Positions 24,257 through 37,982 of a DNA stretch of 64,000 nucleotides are shown in pieces. How positions within the stretch are numbered: the stretch's first letter is position 1; the number at the start of each line of letters is the position of its first letter. Origin of the DNA: Puffinus mauretanicus (taxonomy: Eukaryota; Chordata; Aves; Procellariiformes; Procellariidae); the NCBI GenBank assembly GCA_023333565.1, contig JAJKFH010000115.1, positions 930,001-994,000 on the forward strand. Reading direction: 5' to 3'. The translations under genes were made by a program, and so were the position numbers. The notes under the pieces were generated by a model. It was not told the origin of the DNA. It ran no database searches and saw only the letters and a program-made list of their open reading frames with translations.

Positions 24257-27200
24257 TCCATAAAAGCCTTGAAATAATCTGATCTTAACAGGCAATTCTG
24301 TTTTCCATTATTCATTCATTCAGTGTATTTCCCTGCCCATTGAATCCATCAGGTCCAAATGAGAGACATTTAGGTAGGGCAATATGCAGATTCAAGCATG
24401 AAATAGTCATGTACTCTTCAGAGGCTTTTCCTTGTACTTCTGCCTTTGTTCTATGTCTGGGACTCCTAACCTGGAGGGCTGTATTACTTCCTTCTCCTTT
24501 ATCTCACCAAGAAAGGAAAAAGAGAGCCTCCCCCAAACCCTCACACGCTCCTTCCTCTTCAGAAAAAAATGCCTTGTACCTACCATTGTCAGTTACATCT
24601 CCTGTGTGCTTGGATTCTTTCAATATGTTAGTATTGCCATAGAAGTGTAAATATAGAAGCAGGGGTTGTGCTATATTTTCTATATTTTCAGAGTGCATAA
24701 TTCAGAACTGAATATCATTTTCAAAGCAGAGTCCTTTAATTGGCATAATATATAATTAACCAAGTGGAGTTACCTTTTTTGTGTTATAAGTATAAACTAA
24801 GATTTGACTTGCATCTAGAAAGACAAAGTGAAGTTTCAAGTTTTCATGTCTTTGAAATAGTTAACGGACGATGTAATTTTTCAATTTAATTAATCTAGCC
24901 TTCTTAAAGGCAGTGTGAGGCAGTACAGGCAAAAACCTCAGCTGACATACATTGGTGTAAATTGAGTAAAGCCAGTGCTCTCAGATTAAATAATTGCAGA
25001 AGTGTAGAAAAACTAAAGAATATTTATAGATGCTACCCATAGGGACATGGACACATACACAATGGAAACTAAAAATTAAAAAGCATACAAATCTCTATAG
25101 TTTTCACTCCAGTTTTGTGAGGAGGAATACATTACTAGAGAAACAAGTCACAGGCATCCTTTTTGTCTTACATGCTAATCATCTTAGCTTAGATTCTTTC
25201 AGAATGTGTGAGCTTCCTCTCATCCCTTTCCTAAAATAATATTACAGTGCAAATCACCTCTGATTTTGCCTGAGAGAATTGGTAAGATTAAAAAGTGTGG
25301 GTAGACAGGACAACTAAGATAAATTCAGAGTCACCATTCTGAGAATCCTTAACCCAACCCAAGAGACTCCCAAGTCCTAAAATTGGGACAGCCCCAATAC
25401 CAGTTAATTTGAAGTGTTCTATAACACTTGAAGTGTGCTCCTTTAAAGCTCTATATTTATTTGACTATCTGTTTCAAAGTTCACTTTATACAGAGAAGAG
25501 AGATTTATTTGTAGGAATGTTTCATGTGAACACACTTTTGCCCCTGCTCACATGGGAACAAGGATATTTGCTACTCACATTATCCACCACTGATTGTTCT
25601 GCTTTAGAAATTTCAGACAACTAAGCTGAACCAACAATAAACACTGGATGCAAAGAAAAGCCAGCAATCAGAACAAACAGACCGAAGAGAATTGTCACAC
25701 TGAAAATTGTTTGACCAGACTGTTTGGTAAAGTCTTGTAAACAGTGGAAGAATCCAAAATGCTAATCAACTTGCAACCAGAAAAGAATTTCCATCAACTT
25801 ATTGGTAACCAACAAATTGACTAGATTTTATTACCAGGTTTCAGAAGTATCCTTATTTAATAAGTACTGTGGCAACCCTAAGGAGATATGACCTCTCCAG
25901 TATCCTTGTCTGGATCGGATCACCATCTCCTTTTATCTTCTTTCTCATCTGAAATCTGAGCTCAGCACAGCAGGATAGAAAGCTCCTAGTAACGAAGCAA
26001 GTTCTCTTTCTTCTACTGCTCCCTGGGATATTAACATGCCTTAGCATAAGAGGAGAGCTTGCTCTCCTCTTTTACTAGTTCTACCATCTCCATACTTACA
26101 GGACTTGCACAAGTTAGTCCACAGATCAAAAGACCAACTTCACCTTCAGTCTCTTTATTGATTTCTGCTTTAGCTGACTGACCGGACCAAAACAAACAGT
26201 TCTGCAGTAGTTAAACAGCGGGAGAATGTTTCATCTCTTATCTTCTATGGAAGCAAAGATTTGGAAGCAAACATCTGGTTCAGTCGTTCAGTCTGGAAAT
26301 GTAGACTAAACTGAATCTTTCAGATTCCAAATCTTTTTTTTTTTAACTGTGTCTTTCTTGAAGTTATCCTCCATGCTTGAAATATATTTTTTCTTTAATG
26401 AAGCCAGTGATGGGAATTGTTTTCTACTTACTAATAAATCTTATTCCTGTATAACTTGACATGTGGAAAATGTTGTAGCAAATAACACTTCATCTGCATG
26501 ATATTAACTGAAGCATTAAGTCAATCTAGTTAAATTGGAATGCTGTCTTATTGTGTAAATTAACTTTGGTAAAAACCTGGGCAAAAATTTCAAGGTTACC
26601 TACCTAAAGTTAAGCATGTGCAACCATGCTTTTGATCCCTGGTGGAAGCTGGGATCCTCCTCAGATCCTCTGTTCATTCTGGCATGGGTCTGTAACATTA
26701 AACATCTCCGTAAGATTAAAGAGATTTGTAGCCGTTCAGTACATCGGGGCAGGACCCAACATATAGGGATACAATCCACAGTACATATGGAAACACAGCT
26801 TTCAGGCTTAGATCCTTGGAATCAGTGGAGCGAGACATTCATATGCTTTTTTTGGATCTAGGCCCTACTTCAGTTGGGCAACTTTGGTTTAGGTGAGCAC
26901 CTATACTAAATAGCCTGTTTTTGCAAATGTGGTTAACTAACATGATCCAGAGGAGGGGAAACCAACTCAAAAGTAAACCACTCCTGGTATTTTACTCATC
27001 TAATTCCATGTGAAACTGTCTTTCAATTTATATCTTATCTGCCACTCTAAAATACATACATCTAGAATGTTTAAGACATTCTTTTCTCCTCCTTATGAGC
27101 ATCATCTGTCACTCTACCTGTCTACATGCCATATATTGCACCAAAAAAACCCAAGCACCTGAGGATTAAGACGTGTATTCCCACATTTGGCGGTAACTAC

Positions 27201-29904
27201 TGCAGTAGGAACGGAATTGACATTTTGCTGTAATTGGAACGCACAACTCTGAATATTTATCATTTATTATAACTACCTCCACCCCAACAGTTAAGCACTA
27301 TTGGTCAGACTAAGTTGCAGATTATTATATCATTATGGCATTGATTTGCATTTTAATTACAAGATTCAATTTTAAAGAGAAAAACAGGGGAAAATTCCAC
27401 AATTATTAAGGAAGAAAACTGCTTTCTTCAGGCACGACAGTTGTTAGTGTTGGCCCTGCTCATTTCAAACAAGAGGCAAAAAAGTCTCCTTGCACTAAAA
27501 CATGGAAATATAGAACTGGCTTTTATTCTGTCCCCTCCAACCTTGGGAAATGTTTGGAGTATATGTTGATGCCCACAGTGGTCAAGTAAAAACATTCTCC
27601 TTGTGGTCTGCTACACACAATAGTTATTCCTTGCTGTCACCCTCAGCCTAGTGTGTAAGTCAGGAGGAGGAAAAAGAACAGAGAAGTTAAATGGCAGTTC
27701 TAGTAAGGACTTCAGGGAAGATGAAGGCCACACAGTGTTATTTATTTCCACACTGCTTTTTTGCAGATGGGAACTTCGTGACTAGACATGTTGGAGCAGA
27801 CCTTAATCTTGGCCTTCCAGATCTCAGGTGAGGCTCTGAAAATTCTGTCTACGGGCTGTTCCGTTCCTTCTTCTCATGAATTTAAAGTCGTGTATAAGAT
27901 TCTGGTATTTATGACCTGGCATTTTCTAGTCTTATGTTACAAGCGATAACCTAGCCAACACAAAATACATCAATACAAATGGGATGCGAAGGATGCTAGA
28001 GGGTTGTACCTTCATTAAGACAACTCAGCTCAATTTGTACTCTCATATATTCATTTTATCATATAAGATCTGTGTTCCTGGTATCATCCACATCAGGAGT
28101 TCATTCAGCTCTGGTCTGATAGGCACACTGCCAGTAAACAAGGGATTTAAGGGTAGGTGGGTCCTTGACATAGGGGATAAGAACTCCAGTATTTGGCAAC
28201 AGAATTCGGACACATTTAGTCCACAGGACAAAAGTTCAGATGTAAAGAAGGAAAGACATCTAATAGACCACCTGCACCTTAAAAAGGTTTAAATAATACA
28301 CTCTCTAAACTATTTCTCAAGAAAAAAAAATGCATGCAGGCAGAAGGGGGAAGGATATTATAATATGGGAGAGAGCTGGCAGGGAAGCTTCACCCAGCAG
28401 GGGCCAGGAGAATCCTCATGTAAACAGTGAGCTGCAGAGCCAGGCCTCAGGGGAACAGAAAGTAAAGCTTTTCCTGGGGACCCGGACTAGATTGTATAGC
28501 AATTGCTGTGATTTAGGAAGCCACCAACTTACTGGGTTGAAAGTAAGACTAGAGAAAAGGACTCACCCTGAAAGAACACAGAACTGGAGGAAGATACAGG
28601 TTTATAAGCCTATTTTATTTCCACCTCACTTTGTATTTTCTCTACCTTTTAAGAAGTTTGCTTTTCTAGTTTACATTTGATCTCAACGACTAGAAACCTC
28701 ACTTTTAAAAAGGTGCAGGAAATCTAGCTCAAAGCTCTGGGCTCCTGGAGGATCATAGCAGTGACATCTTTTTTTACTTCAAAGAAAATATCTATAAGCC
28801 AGTGCTATTTATTCCAAATAAATCTGAACCACTATGGAACAGTGCCTCTGTTCTTTCTGCTTATTACTTGCAAGCTTCTTTCAATTACAATATATTTGCT
28901 TTATTACAGAATATTCTAGACCAGGAGTTGAACCTAGTTTAAAAAAAAAAAGAAAAAAAATCCTTGTTTTACTTGGCCTTGAATTTTGAGATTAAGATCT
29001 GAGTCTTAGAAATGGACCATATTCAGTGGATCAATATATATTTATCTTCATGTATATTTTAATTAATGGATAAGAATAACACTGAAGCTTTAAGAAATAA
29101 ACAATCTAGCTTTTACTACTGTAGATAGCATGTGTCTTTAAATCAGACAAAGCCAGAAACAGAATAAATTTAAAGGCTTGTTCTTTTCCTCAAATTGCTT
29201 ATATATACTGGTTCTCACTGAAACAAAGTAATACTAATATCCAAATCAGCAGACTTGCCTGATATGAACAAGAATCTACAAACAAGGCCACAATGCACAA
29301 ACCAGGAATGTTAATTCATTATAGAATAGATCAGTAATACAGGACATATATGCAAGATACTGTACAATGACAGGAAGTGAGTACTCAGTACATAAGGATG
29401 TTACAGCTGTTAAGGGCCAAATATATATGAACTACTGGATCATTGAAAACTGGTATCTTCTGGATAAAGCTTCTTACCCAGATTGACAGGAGATACCCCA
29501 ACTCCTGTACTGTCTTACCAAACTGGAATTCTGCATCAGGGGGTGGCACAGGCTATTGGTATGAAACACTGAAACTATGAGAAGAAAATTGTACTCCATT
29601 ATTTTTCTAGTTGTTTTGAAATTGCCAGGGCAAAGTCCTTCTCAGGGACAGGTGCAGGGGTGCAGGATCCTATCTTGGATTTGTGAAGAGAAGCACTGAG
29701 AGGAACATCTCTCTTTCACTATGCTATGGTCAGAGAAACAACACTTTACTGTCCCACCTTCCCCTGACCCTGGCCTATGGAAAAACTACATAATGTACTA
29801 AGAAATTGGAAGAGGACATAGGAAATCACAGTGTTCAAGGAAAAGTAAAAATCATCCTGCAAGTTTCAGGCTAGTGGAACAGCACCTCTCAGATTTTGTC
29901 TATG
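24257..29904. other. Long AT-rich stretch, no gene seen
   Basis: Apart from the half palindromic repeat at 24935-24985, no repeat family was recognised. Frames (for example 28330-28680) have no motif or splice support. Confidence 0.5.
24935..24985. mobile_element. Half copy of the palindromic amniote repeat
   Basis: CCTCAGCTGACATACATTGG, then TGTAAATTGAGTAAAGCC, resembles one arm of the palindromic repeat seen near 13.5 and 18.7 kb. Only one arm is present. Confidence 0.3.
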
Positions 29905-30060
29905 CACACAAATTTGCACTAAATCAATTGGAAGTGGAGAATTTTAAGCATTGATTTAAACTGGAATAAATCCCTACAACTGCATTGTTTAAAACTGGAA
30001 TATACCGCTTCAGTTTAATTCAGTGAGCTACTGAATTCAGCTTAGTCAATATTTTATTTA
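29905..30060. repeat. Repeated GTTTAAACTGG-like words, possible old DNA element
   Basis: GATTTAAACTGGAATAAAT (29952-29970) and TGTTTAAAACTGGAATATA (29986-30004) are related direct repeats about 34 bases apart, next to CACTAAATCAATTGG and CAGTTTAATTCAG. The pattern recalls old hAT-type repeats of reptiles but is too short to classify. Confidence 0.25.
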
Positions 30061-32863
30061 TTTTGATTTAAATACCTGAAGACACCTCTCCAGCATGTTC
30101 AGCACCTAATATACTATTAACAGTGCATTTTAAAATTCAACAACATAAAACAATCGATTCAAGGGGAACTTACCCAGCTGCCTATTGAAAACTCCTTTTT
30201 CTTTTTTGTCATTTCAGAAGTAGACCTTAGCCTGCCTAAGAAAGAGATTCTGCAGCAGGTCAGAAGCTCAGTGAAACCAACTCTAAGACAGATGTGCCAG
30301 CAGCAGTTTAATTCAAGTTAATTAGGAAATCGAAAAACAAAACGGTCTCAGCTGATCTAGTTAAACTTGTGTATTAAGCTTTTGAGAGCAAATGTATCTA
30401 GGATAGGATAATATTCCAACTTTGTTACTGGGATACAAGTGGCTTTTAGATAATGTGCAGCCAAGTAATGAATAGTTGTGCTTATCAGAGAATTTAATTT
30501 GGCTCTAGTGATATCATTCCAGCTAAATAGATAATTTGCTTTACATATGAGCTATGTATAACACCATAGCTACTACTGCATGAATATGTTACTAGGAAAC
30601 TCAGGGTTTGTAATTACCCATCTTAATTATGTCTCTATGGTCAAAGTGAATACATAAGTTAGAAGAATGAATTAAAAACCTGCAGTTTATCTCTTGGCTT
30701 ATTAAAAATACAATATAAGCACATGTTTTAACATCTTTATGTTCTATCTTTAAAATTTTTCTTTATATAATACTATCTTAACATTAACCTAAATCTTAAC
30801 AGCATGTTGAAACATCTGGAAACAGGAGGAGTAACTGCTTCCTTCTCAGTAGTCATGGCAGAGGACAGTTTTGCTATTGTCTTGCGTGCCATCAGACCTC
30901 ACATGTGACAGTTCCTTCCCTACAAGATTAGCTATATGAAGATGATAAAAAAGGAGCTCCAAAGCAGTCAATTCACTCAGCTATTGCTCCAAGAGGCGAT
31001 TTCTCTCCCTGCACAACTGCCCTACATTACCTCAGCATCTTCTGCAGATTCCAGTGGAGGAAAGCTTTCTGTCCTAATGTCAAACACAAAGTGCTGCAAG
31101 TCTGGTTTTCCTTATTAGGAAAGCTCAGATACAGGTGGGCCAAGGCTGAAATTTTCCATGACACGTCAAGGATTTGGAGACCCAGGTACCATTTATTTTA
31201 ACCAAGTCTCCAAGTCCCTTAGGCAGCTAAGAGTCCCAGCCTACATAGCAGAAATAGTGACAACTATTCCTGGTAGGCAGAAAATAAATGGGTCCTGAGC
31301 ACACCAAAATCATCAGTCTCCTTTCCATTGCCACATATCGTAATTTTAATCTTGCTGTCTAAGCTCAGCAAGAGGCAGTGCTTGCTTGTACAGCCCAGGG
31401 AGAAGAGCAATAAACAAACTGTTACTCAGACAATTCAGTAAGGCTTCTCCAAAGCTCTGTGGGGTAAATAACCAGTAACACCCCTCTTTGTGTGCAGTGC
31501 CAGGGGAAGGCCAAGGCTCTTCATACATATTAAATAAAATTATTTACGTCAAAGAGAAGTATCCCAGCACAGTGTTAGTTTTCTTCCTGAATGTTATTAC
31601 ACTTCTTCATCTTCAACATGTGATCTTTAGCTTTTTCAATCCAAGTCTTGCTCACAGCAAGATGAAAGATATATTCACTCAAAAGACAAGCTCAACAGCC
31701 AATAAACCATTCTAAGCAGACAATTCTTACAGAAAGTATTAAATGTTGAGTTCCTAATGCTCTCATATCCCTCCCAATGTGACTGTCCCTACCACCAGAT
31801 GCAGCACATTCCCATTGGCTTCATGGCTTAAAAACATGTAATAGAGTGCTATTACTAATGAAAGAAAGTAAAATAACACTCCCCAGATTCTAGAGTCAGA
31901 GTTAGGCCTGAAGGGGAAGATCATCTGTATTCATTTCACTTCCAAGTTCTCTGCCATCGTTTGTCTACTCTGCCTGATAGAGTTTTATGTTATGCTATGT
32001 TTTAACTGGCAGTGCTTACCTCTGGTATGCCAGCCTTTCAAGCCACCAGCTTATTTTTTATTCTTTCTGAATTCTGCTCTGGGATGTGGTATACAGAAGC
32101 CTTTTACTTCCATTTTAAATTTTGTATTTCCTCTGATTGTCTACTACCACTCCTAATTCTTCTTTATCAGTGGTCATAGGGTATGCATCTCAATAGCAGA
32201 GCTGTATCTCAAACTTCTCTAGATTAGACTGGTTACATACATTTCACACTTCCAAGTAACTTTATTTCAGAGAGCTCTGTGGTTTTGAACCAGACCAACA
32301 CAAACTGAAGAAGTTCATTATTGATCTAATGTTGAGCTGGTAAAGTGAAGGGCATACTAATGAAAAAGGTATTCTTAGCACAAACTCTACAGAGCAGACT
32401 TCTTTGAAGGGCTGAGCACCACAACAGCAGGATACACTGAAGCACGAGGATATTAGTGGAAAATCTATGCACACCTCCTCCATACTCTTCGAAAACAGCA
32501 GTTCAAGTTCATTTGTGGGACACATTAAGGTCTTCCGTGTTATCCTGAGAAAAAAACTTTAGGAGTTATGACTCAGACTCCTGGTATATGTTACAAATTC
32601 TTCAATTTAAAGCTAACTTCACAGTTCAAGGGTTTTAATAAAGAGGACTGAAACCATGGAAAATGTTGAACAACAGAACTTCACTAAGAGTTTTGGGCTG
32701 GTGTCTTTTCTGACCACGAAGATATACCACAGGTCAGAAATCTGTAAAAACAGGCAGTAGAAATGATCTGTTTCAGAATTACTAGCACATCATTAGAGAA
32801 GGCCTTCAGCAGGACTAAGTATCGAGTGAAAACTGGAGCAAAGATTTTACCATAAGGCTGCTT

Positions 32864-32885
32864 AAAAAAAAAAAAAAAAAAAAAA
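32864..32885. repeat. Poly(A) run (22 bases)
   Basis: Uninterrupted A run. No retrocopy body was recognised upstream of it. Confidence 0.95.
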
Positions 32886-34194
32886 GAGTGGCAGAGGCAA
32901 GTCCTTTTCTTTTACAATACTGGTCAATGTAAGTTATTAACCTTGAATTATATTTACAAAAGTTAAAAAAATAAATTTACCTAACTCATCTCTAGTTGCA
33001 AAATTCTTTTAAGTAGGAGTACACTGTGAGGATGTTAAGAGGTACTTAATAATTAGATGATCTCCTTAATGCCACACAAAGGTTTGTAAACAAAATCTTT
33101 CCATACCACAGTTGAAAGCATTAACAGATTGTCTGTTGAGACAGCAAAGAATACTGCTGCTTGTCTTCAGAAAGCATAAGCAGGTTCAGTACCTTTTTAA
33201 AGCATTCACCAAATGTAACAAGGAGTGACACATTATTTGGTGGAGAATGAGGCCAACTTTTAGGTATTCTCTGGAATTGTGCAATTTAAACTCATCCTCA
33301 GAGGACAGACATATCACCAATAGGGTTAATCACCACAATTTTTTTTTCCCGATTTATCAAAATCCCTTGAATGAGCAGAACAATTGAGAATACCATGTTT
33401 GTTTGCTACAGCCATTTTCTACAACATCCATGTGCAACGTGACAGTCAGCTGGTAGGAACCTCAGATATAAGCAGGTGGTATGTCCTATTTAAAGGCAGC
33501 TCTTGTCATGCAAGCAGATTTGCCAGTGAAAGTTCTGCCTTGAGATTCACCTAAAAACAGTAGCTAGCACAGAAACTTATCACCAGTATCACGCGGCTTT
33601 CATTTTCAAGAAGACTTCTGGTGATTCCCTTCAGCCACTGCCCTCTTCCCCACCCTCCAGCTGATTTCTTAATAAGAGGGGTTTCTTTAGGTCCTCACAC
33701 AATCTATTTAAACCATTGAGAAATGTAGCAATTTCACTGATCACGATAGGGACCTAAAAAGCCAAATTAAACCATGTGTTGACAAGTATGGGTGAAGAAA
33801 GTTAAATTAGATCAGCCTGGTGTGATAAAGATTATATCTAGAGAGCAATTTACTGGCCTCTCCATGAAAGCATGAGGCTTTGTAAACCAGCTTCTCAAAT
33901 GCAGGAGAGAACAGTCACATGGGGTCTAAATATTTTGTAAGTTAAATTGCACCAGAAATCTGAACTATACTATCTGCACTAAATCTGACACAACCAGCAG
34001 AAATCAATTGTTTCTTTCAGAAGTCTCCACACAGCAGCACAATGGCAGAGAACAAAGTTTTCCAGTGCTCTCAACATCCCACTGAACTGAAGGTGACATT
34101 AGAGAGTGTCACAAATCACCATTCACATCATGTCTTCAAACCTGGACTTTAATTCATAGAAAGAAGACATTAGAAGCAACAGGGATGGGGAGTC

Positions 34195-34210
34195 AAAAAA
34201 AAAAAAAAAA
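34195..34210. repeat. Poly(A) run (16 bases)
   Basis: A16 followed by an A/C-rich stretch (CAAATAACAAAACCCAACCC). No recognisable retrocopy precedes it. Confidence 0.9.
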
Positions 34211-36120
34211 CAAATAACAAAACCCAACCCCCAAGAAGATCAATAAATAACCTGTAATAAACAAGGGGGCAGTGGTTGAAAGAGTCGGGTACTTTCTTGT
34301 GCTATTGGCCAAGGGGGCATTACAGAGTCTTCACTACTAAGAAGCTCAAGTTCCTTTGTGAGTTGATGAGAAACTTGAAACATTCAGGCACCTAAAAATC
34401 CCATCTTTGATTTGTACACTCACAAAAGTTCAGAGGGGTGATGCTGTTAAGCAGTCATTATAGTCTCCCAATCTCAAAACTGCCAAGCCTTTGGGAATTC
34501 CTGTCTGTGCGCAGTTGCGTTAGTTACCAAAGAGTAATTTCCAGCAGAAATTTCAAATTACTCAAGAAAATCATGGTTAAGACCCTTTCCTTGAAACATT
34601 CTCTGTACCAAAGGCAGAATAAAAGGTTGGGGTTAAGTCACTACAGCAGCTGTGTATCACATGAGTACTTTCTCCACATAATAGAAAGAAAAAATAAAAA
34701 TCTTCAACTATCAAGGTATGTGAGTTATAAAAAAGATTTGCACTCTACCTTTGGGAGCAGAGCGAAAACTTCATGCCGTTGATATATTTAGTCTGCATAC
34801 ACAAATCACCTAAAGCAAATTGGGTAATGGTATATACAAAAAGCACTAGCATTTAATTAGTTTTAAATAAGTTCATTCATGTGCAAAAGCAAGGATGGCA
34901 GGTACAAATCAAGCGCATGTGGCATACCTAAATTTCAAAAATAATCTATGTACAGAGAGTCACATGTGCCCATATGGACAACATCAGAAGCAGAAAACCC
35001 AGCCATAAGGAGGCGTAAATCTGTAAAAGCAGGTTAATTAGACATGTGGGAGTGATAAGTAGCAGATCACACACCGTTACTAGATGAAGAAAAACGAAGA
35101 CTAAAGTGTTCAACTGGAAAAAGACCAAATGGAAGTGAAGACAATTTAAATATTAGAAGAATGAAGAGCAACTACACAGCTGTAACCTATGGCAGAGGAA
35201 GGGAAAAAAAACCTAGAGGAGTACTTCAACTACAATCACAGGAAGAAATTAGAAAAGTTTCTTTATGCCAGAATTCTCTAAGACAAAACATATCAGCTGA
35301 GATGTCTAAAAGAAGAGCATGCACTGTTAAAGAATGCCATGCAAGGGAATGTTAATACGAGAGGGTATAACATGTTTTGATATGGAAAAAGAAGAAGAAA
35401 AGGGATAATAATGGGAAAAAACTATATCTAGGAAGATAATAAAATGAGACAAACCAGACTGTGAAGAAAAGAAAAATGACAATATAGCCGATGACAAATT
35501 AAGCAAAGGAGGAATAAAGAATTATCAGTGTGATTAGCCATAATGCCAAGTCCTAAGATATCTTCAAAGATAAGTCAGGTGATTAATAGAAGAAGCAGCT
35601 TAGGGGATGTATAGTACTTGGATAGGTATATTTAGCTGAGCTAAGCAAAGAAAGGTGCACAAAATGTAAGTCTTCACTGGTTACAAAGCCTCCACACAAT
35701 AAAGGGAAAGAATAATTCCTTGGCTATGAATGTGTCTAAGGCAGTTGTTCAACCAGATCAACATGTGAACAAACTACCTGGATAAAGTTTCCCTCCAGTG
35801 TGGAAGAGGGATAGGAAAATCCATTCCAGCCTTGTTCAACATCTCCCCATGTACAGCCAAGTAAAGAAGTACTGATTGCACACCCCTGAAATATCAACCA
35901 GGAAAAAAAAAAACAAGTTTTTTTGAAGACAAACATCACTCAGACAAAATGATCATTCCCTGGTTCCTTTTTTATTATTTAAATCAGCATCAGGTCATGG
36001 TTACTTACAGAATATGCTTCTACCGGAAACCTTGCAGAGAAGTCTTCTCGAGCAAGGTAAGTTATTGTTCATTAATACACCTTTCCCAGGACAAGTTCAC
36101 TCAGATCAGATTAGCATTCT

Positions 36121-36161
36121 GGGTTTTTTTTGTGTTTTTTTGTTTGTTTGTTTGTTTTTTC
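36121..36161. repeat. (TTTG)n-type simple repeat
   Basis: Poly(T) merging into about four TTTG units and back into poly(T). Confidence 0.9.
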
Positions 36162-37550
36162 TTCCTCCCTGTATTTTCCTTCCAGAAGCTGGTTCAGTTA
36201 CCATGGTCGATTGGATGAACATGTCATCACCAGCAATTTACCACAGTTCAAATGACTGTTTCCTAATGTGCCTCAAGAAGCTGCTAACATTTATGATGTG
36301 TATTCCTGCTCTAAAATATTAGCACAACTTCTGTGCAAGTTCTCCACATGCAGTACACTTTTCTCTCCTTTCCACACCCACAACACTCCCTTCTCATTCT
36401 TGTCACCATATGTCTTCCTGAACCTAACTCCAGGCAGATTTGCTTCAAGTTTCCTCCTGCATGTTAGTTCTATTATCAAAAAGTCAAATCCTCTCTAGGC
36501 TTTGTGCTACACCTAAAGCAAATACTTGTGCTGGCATTTGACCTCACAAACCTGGTTAAGTGACATATAATACCTGTTTCCCCATAACATATGAACCTTG
36601 TGACAGACACAGCTGAGATTTATAAGGAACAATTCTAGCTGCTAAAAAATTTGCACCCCACCCCTTGTGGCTTTTCTTAACTTCAGTGTAAAGTTCATGC
36701 CTCCATTTTTCTTTACCTTATCACCTTCCAGTATGAATAGACACATCTATGCTCACTGAAGAAGTGAGATTATGAAATTGTAATCCTGCTTTTGGTTCTT
36801 TGATGGAGTTCATCCGAGTTTAGCTTTTACTCCACACAGAACAGTCAAATGTTCCATATTTTTTACTCTGACAGTGAACTAACAACTGACCTACATCTCT
36901 CCCAGGGGATGAAAGTTTTAAAGGCATTTTTATTCTCCATTGTGCGACCCCAAAATGGTTAAGAAGGTAGAAAATGTTTTAAAGCACAGTCAGCACCAAC
37001 TTTCTAATCTTTATTGTCAAAGAGTAATTTGTCAACTCTTTGAGAAGCGCAGAGCAAGACAAACAGTGAATCCAGCAAGAAGGAAGTACCACCAATGTCT
37101 GCTGTGGTACACAATGTGGACATTTCCACACTTTTGAAGACATGAAAAATGGGAAAACCCAGTCTAAAACTAGAAGGTATGCACTGATAATGAACTTTAT
37201 GGAATTTAAAAAGACCAGTGGAGAGAGAGGAGAAACAATACAAATCCAGAAAACAAAGGAAAGGTGAAGAGTCCTAATTTGTGACAGTTATTGTTATAGT
37301 GTATCCTACTGTCCAATGAAACAAAGCCATGAACTGATCTAAAATGATGGAAGGTAAAAAAGGACAGGAATCTCACATGCAGGTTAGGACTTTTTTTCAG
37401 TCTCATTAGGCAAAAAGGGAGATAAGCTTCTCTTAAACCAGAGAAGCAGTAGAGCTTCAGGACAAACTAACTCCAGAGTTCTCAAAAAAAAAAAGTTTAA
37501 TCTATCAGTACCCCAATACAACTAAGATATTCAAATATTTTTAACAAGAA

Positions 37551-37802
37551 CTAATTCAATAAGAGATGGGGACAACTCTTTTTGGTCACTTCGGGATTAT
37601 CAGAAACTTTATTTAAGGGATTGATTATAAAATGCCGTTTCAGGAAGTAGAGAGAATTGGTTGAAAAAGCTTTCACTGTTGCAGAATCCGTGATGCAGAT
37701 GAGTTTCAGCTCTGGGTGGACCGACAGAATTTTTGACTCTGCTACATCGGAGATTCCCTGTGTTAAATGTATGAAGAAATTGTGCCTTTGATTAGTGGTC
37801 AT
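37551..37802 (-). other. Unrecognised protein-like open frame (83 codons)
   Basis: A minus-strand frame with a balanced composition (segments such as GISDVAESKILSVHPELKLI and TVKAFSTNSLYFLKRHFI) and more CpGs than surrounding AT-rich DNA. An acceptor-like TTTAACACAG ends just before the GGAATCTCC codons near 37755, but no good donor follows, and there is a stop shortly after. No family was recognised. It may be a fragment of a decayed retrocopy, a single exon or a conserved non-coding element. Confidence 0.25.
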
Positions 37803-37919
37803 TCAAAGAAGGTCCATATTCTCTCCATCTCTAATACACTAATACATTCTTACATTCCTCTATGCAGAACAATCTGCTTTATCTCAAGATTTGTTATGCT
37901 TGTTTTGTAGTAGCTGAAT

Positions 37920-37982
37920 TAAAAAAACCCAACCAAACAAACACCAAAACCCAAACACAAACCAAAACACCAAAACCCAACA
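37920..37982. repeat. A/C-only low-complexity tract
   Basis: About 60 bases of A and C only (AAACCCAACCAAACAAACAC and similar words). Complete strand asymmetry without T or G. Confidence 0.88.

Larger units (their letters stand above)
30061..37550. other. Long AT-rich stretch, no gene seen
   Basis: Simple repeats only. 35090-35640 is strongly purine-rich on the plus strand (AGAAGAAGAAAAGG and similar words). Near 31160-31240 TTGGAGACCCAGG and CTTAGGCAGCTAAGAGTCCC faintly resemble an old palindromic repeat. Confidence 0.5.

Noticed and set aside
32864..34210. Poly(A) runs as tails of processed pseudogenes
   Set aside because: No mRNA-like sequence or target duplication was recognised next to either run.
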